From: Gracilaria gracilis
Lineage: Eukaryota; Rhodophyta; Florideophyceae; Gracilariales; Gracilariaceae
DNA: 64,000 nt
Direction of reading: 5' to 3'
Assembly: GCA_030374805.1 (NCBI GenBank)
Contig: JARGSG010000001.1
Coordinates: 248,001 to 312,000, forward strand
In this document: positions 52,234-62,100 of the stretch, piece after piece
Layout: each line of letters opens with the position of its first letter
How positions within the stretch are numbered: position 1 is the first letter of the stretch
Made by a program: the position numbers and the translations under genes
The notes under the pieces: generated by a model
The model's database searches: none
Seen by the model: the letters and a program-made list of their open reading frames with translations, nothing else
What the model was told of the DNA's origin: nothing

Positions 52234-53493
52234 TCAATACGAACATACGGCAGATCGCTGGGATAAAGCGGGGGGGATGAAATACCTCATTGGTGTGTGT
52301 CGCTGGCGGCTGTCATAGCACTCCACCCGACCCTGACGAGGTTGAGATTCCTTATCCCGACGGTGGAGCGTTTGGGGGACGGAGCGGAGACGCTCGCAAT
52401 CCCAACGAAACAAACCCAAGTAGGTATCCAAAGTCGGACGGCGCAAGACGCCAGGAAGCGATGTGTTCCCCGGCGCCACTGGCCAGTTCCGACGGTACAG
52501 CGTCGCTTGCGACACCATTCTTGGATCGACCCCGAAGGTACCATGTTGGGAAACGTTCCAGTCGGCCGTGGTGAACGGCTCCAAACCATAATAGGAAATA
52601 CCACGAGGAATCTCGGGCTCCGGACCATACGGGTCCCGGATCCCTTCGTGAATCCCTTGAGGTTGATTTGAGGAAGACGGAACCGGCTGGCTCCGAAAAC
52701 CAGTTTGGATGCGGGAATGGTACAAAGCAGCACCCCGAGAACCAGACTTGGCAATGCCGCTTCCGCGGCCGCGCGAGGGACCGGCACCCGACATGGTGTG
52801 ATGAGTACCGTGAGGGAGTGGTTGAGACGGCGAGCATTCGACCGCAGGGGTGAAGCGAATCGGCTTTTTATCCACAATGGGTGAGTCACTAGAGCTGATG
52901 CTCAAAACCTCCACCCGTTCGGGGCCCCATGCTGGTTCAACCATTAAGGTATCGGCATTGGTCGCCGATGGCGCGCCGTCCCTTGAGGTTACCGCGTCCG
53001 ATTGACCAACATGGGGAACCGACAATCGCCGTGTACCGCTACGGGTGCGAGCCCGCACGCTGGTACCAGGGCTACCCATGTGGTTCAGATAAGGATCGGG
53101 GGTCACCATAAACGGATTCAACCTTGTCGGTCGGACGAAAAGCCACGATGGCGCGAGCCCGCGTAGACAAACCGCAAAGGGGTGCGAAGGTAACCAGAAG
53201 GGACAACGGTGGAACAACCTCGATGGAGTCAGCGGCAATGCCTCGAAGGGTTGGTACTCGAACCTCGAAGGGACAGAGAGACACGCCGCAACCAAGTGGG
53301 CGCCAAAATCCTTCACGGTACAGTGCCCACACGAGCTCGAAGGCTCAACCCGCCACCCCCACTGGGTATACCGACACGGAAAAAGGGTCCAAGCCGGGCA
53401 GCCAAAAAGGCAGAACCTTGGAGGTATGCAATGGGCGCGCGCCGCGCCCAAACCACCAATGGGAACGAATAGGCTGCCGTCTGTGATAACCAA
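52234..53493 (-). CDS. Antisense reading frame 2 inside the LTR element, unknown function
   Basis: 419 aa open on the minus strand, next to the other antisense frame; an internal Met near residue 150 or 235 (MSGAGPSRGRGSG) is a possible start. It is basic and Pro/Ser-rich in the middle, then more globular (FTTADWNVSQHGTFGVDP, LDTYLGLFRWDCERLR). No known domain. Promoter and splicing are unknown; the 3' LTR lies 195 bp from its 5' side and could supply an antisense promoter. Confidence 0.45.
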   Translation of the reverse strand: MVITDGSLFVPIGGLGAARAHCIPPRFCLFGCPAWTLFPCRYTQWGWRVEPSSSCGHCTVKDFGAHLVAACLSVPSRFEYQPFEALPLTPSRLFHRCPFWLPSHPFAVCLRGLAPSWLFVRPTRLNPFMVTPDPYLNHMGSPGTSVRARTRSGTRRLSVPHVGQSDAVTSRDGAPSATNADTLMVEPAWGPERVEVLSISSSDSPIVDKKPIRFTPAVECSPSQPLPHGTHHTMSGAGPSRGRGSGIAKSGSRGAALYHSRIQTGFRSQPVPSSSNQPQGIHEGIRDPYGPEPEIPRGISYYGLEPFTTADWNVSQHGTFGVDPRMVSQATLYRRNWPVAPGNTSLPGVLRRPTLDTYLGLFRWDCERLRSVPQTLHRRDKESQPRQGRVECYDSRQRHTPMRYFIPPALSQRSAVCSY

Positions 53494-53687
53494 AGAAGTG
53501 GATAGAGCCGCAATCGGTGATCACCAAGGTGGTGAACGGAGTACGCTCGGCGACGCAGAGCCGATGCGACGCACGGCGCGAGATGGCACGAAGGCTGCGA
53601 CAGGGACCAAATTGGTACGACGATGCAACCGACTTGGTGAAAGGATCTAGGAGCCACGAGGGCGTGGCTCAGGGTAGGAAGGGGGTC

Positions 53688-54195
53688 TGTAGTACAATGA
53701 GACCTCAATGGGTTGGTGCCACGTGGGTCTACTGGTGCGCCTTGCTGGCTACACTGTACCCAATTGGTATTCTGTATTTTATAATTTCTAATTTCTAATT
53801 TATAGTCTAGGATAGTTTAGCATTGCTGGCCCATGACAGTAGGTCATGGGCACAGCCGATGACGTCATGCCCGCATGGGAGATCGGCGTCGGTGCACCTT
53901 GTATATATTGTGGTGCACCTCGCCTTCCCCCTCGGGTATTGTAAAGTCAGGCACCATTAGGGCAGTAACTATACCATCTTGGTCACTTACTACTCTATTA
54001 CTATCCAGGTTTTACCGCGCGTCGACGTCTACTACCGTACACCTACACGGTCTAGACTAGTTGCCCCGCCGTTTGCCCCTGCGGGTTTCAGGTGCCCTAC
54101 TACCATATTGGTTGTGTGTTTTTCCCCTTTAGGTTGAGCCCTCGCGCGCTCCCTCTACCAGGCGGACCCCACACCTTATCGGTATTTGTACGACA
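53688..54195 (+). repeat. 3' LTR
   Basis: Matches the 5' LTR over 508 bp with about three mismatches. A purine-rich run (AGGGTAGGAAGGGGG) lies directly before it and is the likely plus-strand primer. Confidence 0.95.
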
Positions 54196-54241
54196 AATAG
54201 AGGACTTGATTGCAGCGCTTTAGTCATTAAACGACCCCCAG

Positions 54242-55563
54242 ATGGCTAACCTTTTCCTCCGGTTTTGCGCAGGACCATGCAAGATGACGCATCTAACGCG
54301 AACTACTCCGGCGCATATTACCAAAGCTGAAGTCGACACGTTTGACGAAAGGTTGCCAGGAGCACTCAACAATTTGCATCACAATACCTCCACATCTGAT
54401 GGAATCGAGCTTGCTTGCCGCTTAGGCATGGCGGCTTGGGTCTGTCCAAAGCCGTGTGGTCTGCGATTCTCGGATACATTAGCTCTCAGTTGGCTTCTTG
54501 GGCGCTTATTACTGGTACTGTTCAGAATGCACTTGATCGGTTTTCAACTCAGTCTACGCATAAACACGCTCTCCCTCATATAATTGATGAATTTCGACTC
54601 CATTACTCGCTCTCACAGGACTTTACCTCCGAGCAGCTGCTTGCAAAAGCAGAATCCATGGGATTAATTTCCCACTTACCGCATGATTACATTGATGCGG
54701 TTACGAACCGCATCGCCGAAACCTTGAACCCGCCGTTCGCTACCACCTCGTTTAGCAACCGCGGTAAGTGGGCCCGGATAAAATCGTGCGGTTCTCATGA
54801 AGCTTGTTTACTGTTTTCAGCTTTTATACAATCGCGGTCAAACCCTACCAGTGAGGCTTCTGTTTGGACTACAATGCTTGATGTCCGGATTTGTGAACCC
54901 GTATATGCCGGGCATGGTCCATGTCCAGCGTGTGCATGTTCAGCAATCCAAAAAGTTCCGCATCTGGATAACACAGACTTTCACGCTATGGTGTGCCCTG
55001 TATGAGTCGGTGCCACGCGTCGCCATAATCGGCTCCAAGATATTTTTTATACGCTGTTAAGAAAACCACCGTTGTGCCTTATGGTGAAGCGTGAGCAACC
55101 GTTTCCTTCAGAAGCACATCTGCAGCCGCACCAGCAAAAACGTTTAGATATTCTGATAGATGATGCACGATTTGCTTCCAAGCCGGTCGGAATTGATGTG
55201 ACCGTCTTTAGTCCCCACACAAGACATTATCTTGCTTGGGCCGCCAAGAAAGCGGCTGGAGCGGCAACAAAAGCTGAACAGCTTAAGCACACAAAGTACA
55301 ACGATTTGTCCTGCTTGAACAACTACGAATTCACGGCAGTTGGATTGGATGTGTATGGAGGCATGGGTGAGGCTGCAAAGGCCTTTCTTCGACGAGTGGC
55401 TCAAAAGGTCAGCGCATTGCGTGGAACGGCTCCAAGCGCAGAATACCTCCACCTTTGCTTGGCTCTTGAGCGCGTTGTTCTTCAGTACACTGCGGCGGCC
55501 ATTAATCACCGCAGATTAGCACCGGCCCTGCTAGGGTCAAACGCTGTGCACACTGCTTTGTAG
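54242..55563 (+). pseudogene. LINE reverse transcriptase C-terminal part and endonuclease-like domain
   Basis: The frame from 54242 (LNDPQMANLFLRFCAGPCK just before it, then HITKAEVDTFDERL) gives way at about 54420 to a second frame with LRHGGLGLSKAVWSAI. A conserved zinc-ribbon-like C..C....H (GPCPACACSA...HAMVC) follows. One in-frame stop (55003) separates this from the last 163 codons (RLDILIDDARFASKPVGIDV, KYNDLSCLNNYEFTAVGLDV), which resemble the restriction-like C-terminal domain of some non-LTR elements: paired acidic residues and a Lys near the D-V-T motif. So this piece carries one frameshift and one stop. Stop of the last frame is at 55561-55563. Confidence 0.75.
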
Positions 55564-55617
55564 CTGTAGGGCCCTTTGCAACAAAAAATAAATTGCTTTC
55601 GTTCGTTCGTTCGTTCG

Positions 55618-56217
55618 ACAAAACAGAAAGAGATATCTATGATATGATGATCATACTCTTGGTACCAACGGTAACCTTACCAACGGTAACTTACCGCACG
55701 GGACAGAGTTGAAGTCAGGAGAATAGCAAATTGAATGTGAATCCAGCGAAGCTAAGATATCTATATCGGTACCATATGATACAATGGCTAAGGAATAATC
55801 ATCATGATATCCTCATCGCGCTCTACGACAAGACTAAGGATCCGTGCATACCACGACGGCCGAAGGCCTAGTGTTGACGAAGCAACTTGCGCGAACAAGA
55901 CTAGATCCAAGTATCAGAAGCGCTGTTGATTAAGATGGATAATGTCGACGATCCGTAGACGACGACGGCCGATGTCACTCATCACTGTTATATTCAATAG
56001 AGCTCTTAAGTATTCTATTCTGTAACCACTCGTCCCACAGTCATGGAACTCGCAGTGAAGCTCGCAATGGTCAACATTCAACAAAATGACGTAGAAGTTA
56101 CCAACGGTAGATAGCTACAACATTCCGTATATGTATTAAAAAACCTGCAAGTTCCGGATCGGAAAGCCATTACCTGTACGTATCTACTTTCAGAAACTGC
56201 TCATCTCCACTAAAGGA
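55618..56217. other. Intergenic region
   Basis: No gene. It contains repeated short TACCAACGGTA-like motifs (near 55661, 55678 and 56098). Confidence 0.5.
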
Positions 56218-57870
56218 TTAATCAACTTCATCAGCCAGGTTGCTTGAAAAGCCACCCATGTCCCCAAAACCACTGCCCGGCGTAGCACCACTATTTCCAG
56301 TGGGAGGAACATCCGCGTTATTGGTTGGGGGATTCGCACCAGCATCAGCACCTGCATTAGCTCCTGGAGCACCGCCCATCATGCTGGCCATCACAGCTTG
56401 TACCACCGGACCAACATCTGGATCACTGATGTACTTAAGAACATTTGACATGGCTTTGTCAGGACTAGAACCTTGAAGTTCCTGGAAGATGGTCATCAGC
56501 TTTTCTCTCACTTCAGGCTTCTTCAGTTTTTCCTTCGCATCGCTGGACAGATTGAGGCCGCTCAGAAGTCCTTCTAGACCACCCATTCCCCCAGGAACAT
56601 CGTCCTGACTAGGTTTAAACTCTCTTTGTGCCGTCTCCGTGGCCTTTTCTTCCTTGGCCTTTTCTTCCTCGTACCTCTTGATAGCCTCCAGACGTCTTCT
56701 CTCTCGCTCTTTCTTTTCCTTTGCAGCGGCCAGGTCCCTTTTCTTCGCATCTCTCTTCAACCTGAGCTCTCGAATTTGGTTCCACCTCATTTCCACTTCA
56801 GTCTCTGCCTGTCCTGCTTCTTCGTCATAATCCAAAGCGTTTCCTTTTTGCAAGTCCTTCGCCGCATGCTCCCACTCCCCCACCATTGCGTATGCCTTGC
56901 CCCTTGTCTTCAGAGCCTTTGCTGAACTGTCGTTTTCTTTGAGAGCTATTTCGCAATCACGAATTGCAGCATAAGGGCGCTTCAAATGTAGCAATACCTC
57001 TGCTCTCTTCGCCAAAGATAAGGTCGATGGCTTCACATTCATGAGTTTGTTGTACTTTTCCAACGCGGCATTCCAGTCCTTTGCGGCTGCCAGTTGAGCA
57101 GCTTCTTGTTTAAGCTCTATCATACGATCTATATCAGCTTCGGAGAGATCAGCATGTATATCGCCCAACGGCAATTCTTCCGGATTTTCATCACGCTCCT
57201 CAACCGGTAACACGCCTGCGTCTCTGTTAAGCTCTTCGACTAAAGCCTTCTCTTCAAGAATAGCCTTTTCGTCCTCATCATCCTCAGCATCGTCTTCTTT
57301 GTCCACATCAGCAGCCTCAGCGCCTTTCTGCTTTGCTTCAGTCTCAGGTTGCTCCGTTGCCTCAGTCTTTGCCTCTCCATTTGCGTCTGAGCTGCCTTCA
57401 GCTGCCTTCTTGATCATACTCTCAAGCTTCTTTGGATCAGCTCCCATAAAGGAGTCGACTTCGGTGCCGTTCTTAAACATGCGGAACGTGGGCATGGCGG
57501 AAATGTTCATCTCCCTCGCTAGATCCATGGCTCGGTCCACATCAAACCTCACAAAAATCACGCGGCCTTCGTACTCCCCAGCGAGGCGGTCATAGGTAGG
57601 GGAGATGGCTCGACAGGGACCACACCATGTGGCAAACGCGTCTACCACAACAGGAGTGCTTCCAGCTTCACCGATGAGAGCGTTCCATGAAGCCAGGCTA
57701 TCCACAGTGCGAACCGAATCCGGTTTTGAATCAGCTGATGAAGGCAGTTCGGCGTTCAAAGAGGCCAGGAAGGAGCGAAAAAATGCAAGGCGCGAGTCAT
57801 GGATTTCGGAGGGATTCTGGCGTAGATATGAAACGAGGCGCTCCGCACCTTGGATCGATGGGTCATCCAT
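56218..57870 (-). CDS. Hip (ST13)-like Hsp70 co-chaperone with an inserted thioredoxin domain
   Basis: 550 aa. In order: Hip N-terminal dimerisation helices (RLVSYLRQNPSEIHDSRLAF and on, residues 10-42); a complete thioredoxin domain (about 55-155) with WCGPC (Cys83, Cys86) and the cis-Pro AMPTF (Pro127); a very acidic linker (to about 250); a TPR block (about 255-365, AAQLAAAKDWNAALEKYNKL); a charged helix (about 370-430); and an STI1/DP domain with NP-type repeats and a Gly/Ala/Asn/Pro-rich tail ending ADEVD. Hip binds the Hsp70 ATPase domain through TPRs; plant TDX proteins combine Hip-like TPRs with a C-terminal thioredoxin. Here thioredoxin sits before the TPRs, inside the Hip frame. It probably couples redox state to Hsp70 cycling in the cytosol. 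Confidence 0.88.
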   Translation of the reverse strand: MDDPSIQGAERLVSYLRQNPSEIHDSRLAFFRSFLASLNAELPSSADSKPDSVRTVDSLASWNALIGEAGSTPVVVDAFATWCGPCRAISPTYDRLAGEYEGRVIFVRFDVDRAMDLAREMNISAMPTFRMFKNGTEVDSFMGADPKKLESMIKKAAEGSSDANGEAKTEATEQPETEAKQKGAEAADVDKEDDAEDDEDEKAILEEKALVEELNRDAGVLPVEERDENPEELPLGDIHADLSEADIDRMIELKQEAAQLAAAKDWNAALEKYNKLMNVKPSTLSLAKRAEVLLHLKRPYAAIRDCEIALKENDSSAKALKTRGKAYAMVGEWEHAAKDLQKGNALDYDEEAGQAETEVEMRWNQIRELRLKRDAKKRDLAAAKEKKERERRRLEAIKRYEEEKAKEEKATETAQREFKPSQDDVPGGMGGLEGLLSGLNLSSDAKEKLKKPEVREKLMTIFQELQGSSPDKAMSNVLKYISDPDVGPVVQAVMASMMGGAPGANAGADAGANPPTNNADVPPTGNSGATPGSGFGDMGGFSSNLADEVD

Positions 57871-59196
57871 TGTGAGAAATTACGATGATCTCTATCTACT
57901 TCGATTGAATACAAATCCCGTACGCAGGGCGAGAACTTTCACGCGAAGCCTATCGTTACCTTTGGTACTGAGAACGCTACGGTCTTTAGGATCAGTCCAA
58001 CGCTCCAACAAGCCGGTGGAGGTGTGAATTTCGCCGTGAAAGCGGCTCAAGGAGATTATTCAATCAAAAAAACACTACCCCTGGTAGATGTTTCCAGATA
58101 TTTCTCAGATTGGTCGATTCGAGGCAAACGAATCCCATAACCGGATTGATGATTCTCCAAATAGAGTCCCAGAAGTCTAGTTTGTTCCTTTCCCTGCTTC
58201 TATGATTACGCTAGCCTATTATAACGTAGCGATGATCGACCGCTTCTAGAGTCATGGAAACGTTCTCACCAAGGAGAGCCAGCAATCTTTCCCGCCACAT
58301 TCTGTAAATCTACTGAACACGAAGCCCTTTTCGATCTCGGAGTGGAGGAAGGCATGATCGCCTTGACTACGTTCCTCTCTATACATCCTTTTACATGTGA
58401 ATCGAATCTACTCACCCAGTTTTCATCAAGGTACGAAAACACTCTGTGCGAATAGAAAAACTACGCGAGTTTTGAGACTTAAGTACAAGGGTATCATGGA
58501 ACGAAAGTCCTCTATGCAATCGCGAAGTCGAAGACCGTAGCCAGTGCTGAAGCCGCAAACGAATTACAATCCTCTGCTTCAGCTTCGGACTCCTCGAAGT
58601 GGGTCTGCATGCTCTTCTTCTTCTTCTTCTTCTTTATTATGAGCGCGTACGCTAATTCCTCGTAACGCGTGGGGTTTGCTATATACCCCCAACGACCTAT
58701 AATGCTTCCTAACGAAAACCTAGCCACTGGCTGCAAATCTGCAACCGTGTTACGCTCACTTAGCGACTACATTGTTTTCCAGAGGAACCATTAAACCTCT
58801 AAGGTGTTCTCGACTGCGTGAGCATTTCGCTACCGACGTTTATCGCCTTTTCATTCTTTGTCCTTCTCACGTGCACCATTCGTTCATCCTCTCAAGAGCT
58901 CGTCGGCAGAGCGGCACACCACGACAAGGCGCTCTGCACGTACCACATTGTGCCGTATAAGAGATCATGACGGCATTCTTCCATCCAGTCCTCCTTTCTT
59001 TGGCGAGACTAGATGAGAGAACAGCCAGTGGCTTCACATCGTTCTCCGCTCCTTCTGCATGCTCGAAGGGCTGAAAAAGTTTCCGTGCGCAGTGTGGCCA
59101 ACTATACGGATGAGCTTCCAGTAGCATGCAGATGGTTTATTTATTTATTGTTGTCCCGATTGCCAAGCTACTAAGCGTAAGAATTCAAGCCAAGCT
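57871..59196. other. Intergenic region
   Basis: No gene seen over about 1.3 kb. It contains a (CTT)n microsatellite (58612-58633) and otherwise only short frames. It holds the Hip-like promoter on the left and the 3' UTR of the coiled-coil gene on the right. Confidence 0.5.
58612..58633. repeat. (CTT)n microsatellite
   Basis: About seven CTT units. Confidence 0.9.
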
Positions 59197-62100
59197 CTAT
59201 GCTCCGAAGTCTAAACTTCTTCTAGCATGATGTGACTTAGGCATCATCGGTGGCTTCGAATTTCCATCTCTGGGTGACAACGGTGGTCGAAGGCTGTGCG
59301 CTCGGGGCCTCTTCATAGCAGGCGACAGTCCCTTCGTACTGGGTGAAACCTGACGTTTGCTCTCAACTTCAAGCTTTTTGGAAATGACAGCATGCTTCTT
59401 CTTTTCATGTTGCAACAGCATCTCTGCCCGACGGGCCCTCCTCTGCAGTTTGGTGACCTTAGCTAAGAGCTTTTCGTGAACCCTCTGTATTTCACTTAAC
59501 TCCCTGTGACTATCTTGTGACTCTTCAACCGATAAACTGATCCTTTCATTCTCCTTCTGAAGAAGCGCGCATTTCTCACGGGCTTCTCCCAAACGAGCCT
59601 CAAATTCCACCAACTCCGTCCCTTTTCTTTGAAGACGTACCTCATATTCGGAAGATTTTTGCCTGTACATTTCAATCTGCTCCTGCAAGTGATCGGCGTC
59701 AGCACTTCGTAGCCGAACGATATCATCCATCTTAGCACGGGTTTGTTCCAGCTGTGCCATAGCTTCCTCTTGTGCCGTTCTCAGTTGCTCATTGACCGCT
59801 TCACGTTCGACAACGATCTGCTCGCTCTGTAGCAGTTTTTGTCTCATCTCCTCGAGTTCCCGTAAAGTACCTTCATGTTCTGCAACAGCAAAAGCATTCG
59901 CAGTGTCCCATTCCTCATTCCTAGAATCCAAAACTGCTGAAAGGCGCACTACTTCTTTCTGATTGGCATCAGAGATTTCTTTTAGCGACGGAATGATATC
60001 CATGTTCAACCTTTCTATTTCAGCAAGCCGTTTCGTCGCGAGATCTTCGCATTCACGTAAAAACTTCACGATATCATCACGACTCCTTTCAGTACCGTGT
60101 AATCTGTTGGTGAGGGTAGTCGTTTCAGCCCTAAGTCGAGTTTCAACCTCGACGAGACGATCAACTTCTCGCTGACGGTTTTGACTTTCTTCCTCCAAAG
60201 ACATAATCCGAGTGGAGTTAAGGCGTTCAGTCTCAGCTAAGCGTTTCGCTGAAGCGTCTTCAGCGTCTCGCAAGGCCTTTTCAAGCACTGATATCTTCTC
60301 GTCAGCCTCACGTAGCTTCTCCTCTATGGTGCTTTGCTCGTCACGGGAACGTGATTGAGATGCAACCAACGAGGCCTGTGCTTGAGAAAGCTCTGATTCT
60401 AGACCCCCAATTGACTTAAATGCTGCTTCACATCTTTGGTTCGACCCTTGCAGCTCAATGTCCTTCTCTTGCAAGCTACTCTTGAGTTCTTGGATAGTAG
60501 TTTGCTTCTCATTCAAAACCTGTCGTTCTCCTTCCAGCTCATTTTCCAGTTTCTCCTTTCGTTCTGTGACGGACTGATGTTCTTCGATAGCAGCATGAAG
60601 TTTCTCCCGAACATCGCTGAGTGCTGCGGTCTTTTGTGCGAGTTCACTTCTCAGTTCATCTCGATCCGTAGCCAAAACTGCAGCCTGCGAGCTCAGTCTC
60701 TCCTCAAGTAAAGAAATTTCTGCGCGCAGTTGGTGTCCGGCCTTTTCAGCTTCCTCCGCGGCCTTTTGGAATCTCTCAGTGAACTCTTCCTTCATACGGG
60801 TCTTCTCCGTAATCGTCTCTTGAAGTAAAGTTTCCCGCAACGATTCTTTCTCCTCCTCAAAGAGAAGTGCACTGTTTCTGATATCCAACTCCAGGCTTGA
60901 GACCTTATCAATGAGTTCTGCTTCCTTGGTCGAAATGTTTCCGATCACGGCTTCTTTGGATTTCAAGACTCCGTCCAAAGTCGACAAAGCCTCTTTCTGG
61001 CCACGGTTCATAGCACGAAGCTCGTCAATTTCAGTCTCCAATCGCTGTACGGAGTCCCGAAGAGAATTGTTAAGAACTGTCACTGATTCAAGTGACCCCT
61101 TTAGTTCGACAACCTGAGAGGCAGCTTCATCACGTTCCATTCTTGATACCTCGATTTCCTTCTGGAGTTTTCGAGCTCCCTCTTCAAGTGCACACTTGTC
61201 TTCAGTTATTGACTGAAGCGAACTGTGGAGCTCAAGAATCTCCTTTGCAGCGGCGTCTAATTGAGAAGACTGCAGATTTAGGTTTTCTTGGCTTCTCATT
61301 AGTTTTTCATCACTTTGATTAAGAGCTTCTCGTAAAACCTCCAGCCCTTTCGAAGATTCGGACAACTTCGCATCCAATGCACTTGTTGATTCCGTCTTGT
61401 TCGCAAGCTCAATTCTCAACGCTTCCAGTTCCTGGCGATGTAGATCGCGAGAAGCTAAGGCTTCAGATTGAAGGGAAGCCTTCTCTTCAAGCGTTGTTGT
61501 TAGATTTTGGATTCTCCAGGTTGCCTCCTGCATTTCCTTCTCAAGTTCCTGATTCCTAGACTCCATTGACGATCTCGCTTCAAGCAGTGAGATACGCTCA
61601 GTCTCAAGACTATCACACTTACTCTGCAGTTCGGCTTGAGTCTCATTCAAGGTTTGACGAGAACTTTGGCCTTCAGCAATGTCTCTGAGACTTTGCTGCA
61701 GCTTATCGGTCAACTGAGTCTTCTCACATTCGAGCCTTTCACGTTGACGTGCAGCGTCCTTCAGCTTTTCAGTGTGTTCATGTTGCATCTCATTCATTTG
61801 CACTTCAAGATTTTCTTTCTCCTTCAGACGAACAGAAAGTTCATCGACCTTCGCTTCAGAAAATTTGCTTGCTGCACGAAGTTGTTCACAATCGTCTTCC
61901 TTCATTCTGAGTTCGTCCGCCAAAGATGTCAGGGTCACTTCTGCTGCTTCTTCCTGACTTTGAAGACGAAGCTCTGATTCTTCTGAAAAGAGTTTGTACG
62001 ATACTGCGAGCTTCTCGAGGTCATTCGCCTTCTTCGTCAGTGTTTGGATTGTAGAATTTTTCTCTGTCTCAGCTTTTCTTGCTTCAGAAATAACATTTTC

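Larger units (their letters stand above)
42686..54195 (+). mobile_element. Ty3/gypsy LTR retrotransposon (chromovirus), apparently complete
   Basis: 11.5 kb, flanked by identical 5-bp target duplications AATAG (42681-42685 and 54196-54200). LTRs of 508 bp begin TGTAGTAC and end TACGACA. The order is 5' LTR, primer-binding region, gag, pol (protease, RT, RNase H, integrase, chromodomain), a non-coding stretch, two antisense frames, a purine tract, and the 3' LTR. The order RT-RNase H-integrase places it in Ty3/gypsy, and the C-terminal chromodomain in the chromoviruses. The two LTRs differ at about three positions, which suggests a recent insertion. It looks whole. It landed in the LINE, between the RT palm and thumb. 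Confidence 0.95.
40590..55617 (+). mobile_element. 5'-truncated LINE (non-LTR retrotransposon), split by two later insertions
   Basis: Three separated stretches read as one non-LTR RT in order. (1) 40.59-40.86 kb: VDATNAFNSVER (RT A motif) and QHGDPLSPLMFALTL (B motif). (2) 42.2-42.68 kb: LNLFFADDGNF (catalytic FADD) and VAVGSPIGHS. (3) 54.2-55.56 kb: the thumb region (LNDPQMANLFLRFCAGPCK) and C-terminal domains. A Tc1-like transposon separates 1 from 2 and an LTR element separates 2 from 3. The 3' end carries an A-rich stretch and a TTCG tetranucleotide tail (about 55600-55617), as many LINEs do. The 5' part, including any ORF1, is absent, as expected from truncated insertion. Stops and frame changes make it dead. 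Confidence 0.8.

Noticed and set aside
52287-53486. Additional plus-strand and out-of-phase frames within the antisense block of the LTR element
   Set aside because: Shorter and of poorer composition than the two frames reported.
42686-54195. Envelope gene in the LTR element
   Set aside because: No signal peptide, furin site and anchor layout in the sense strand after pol; the antisense frames do not look like an envelope.
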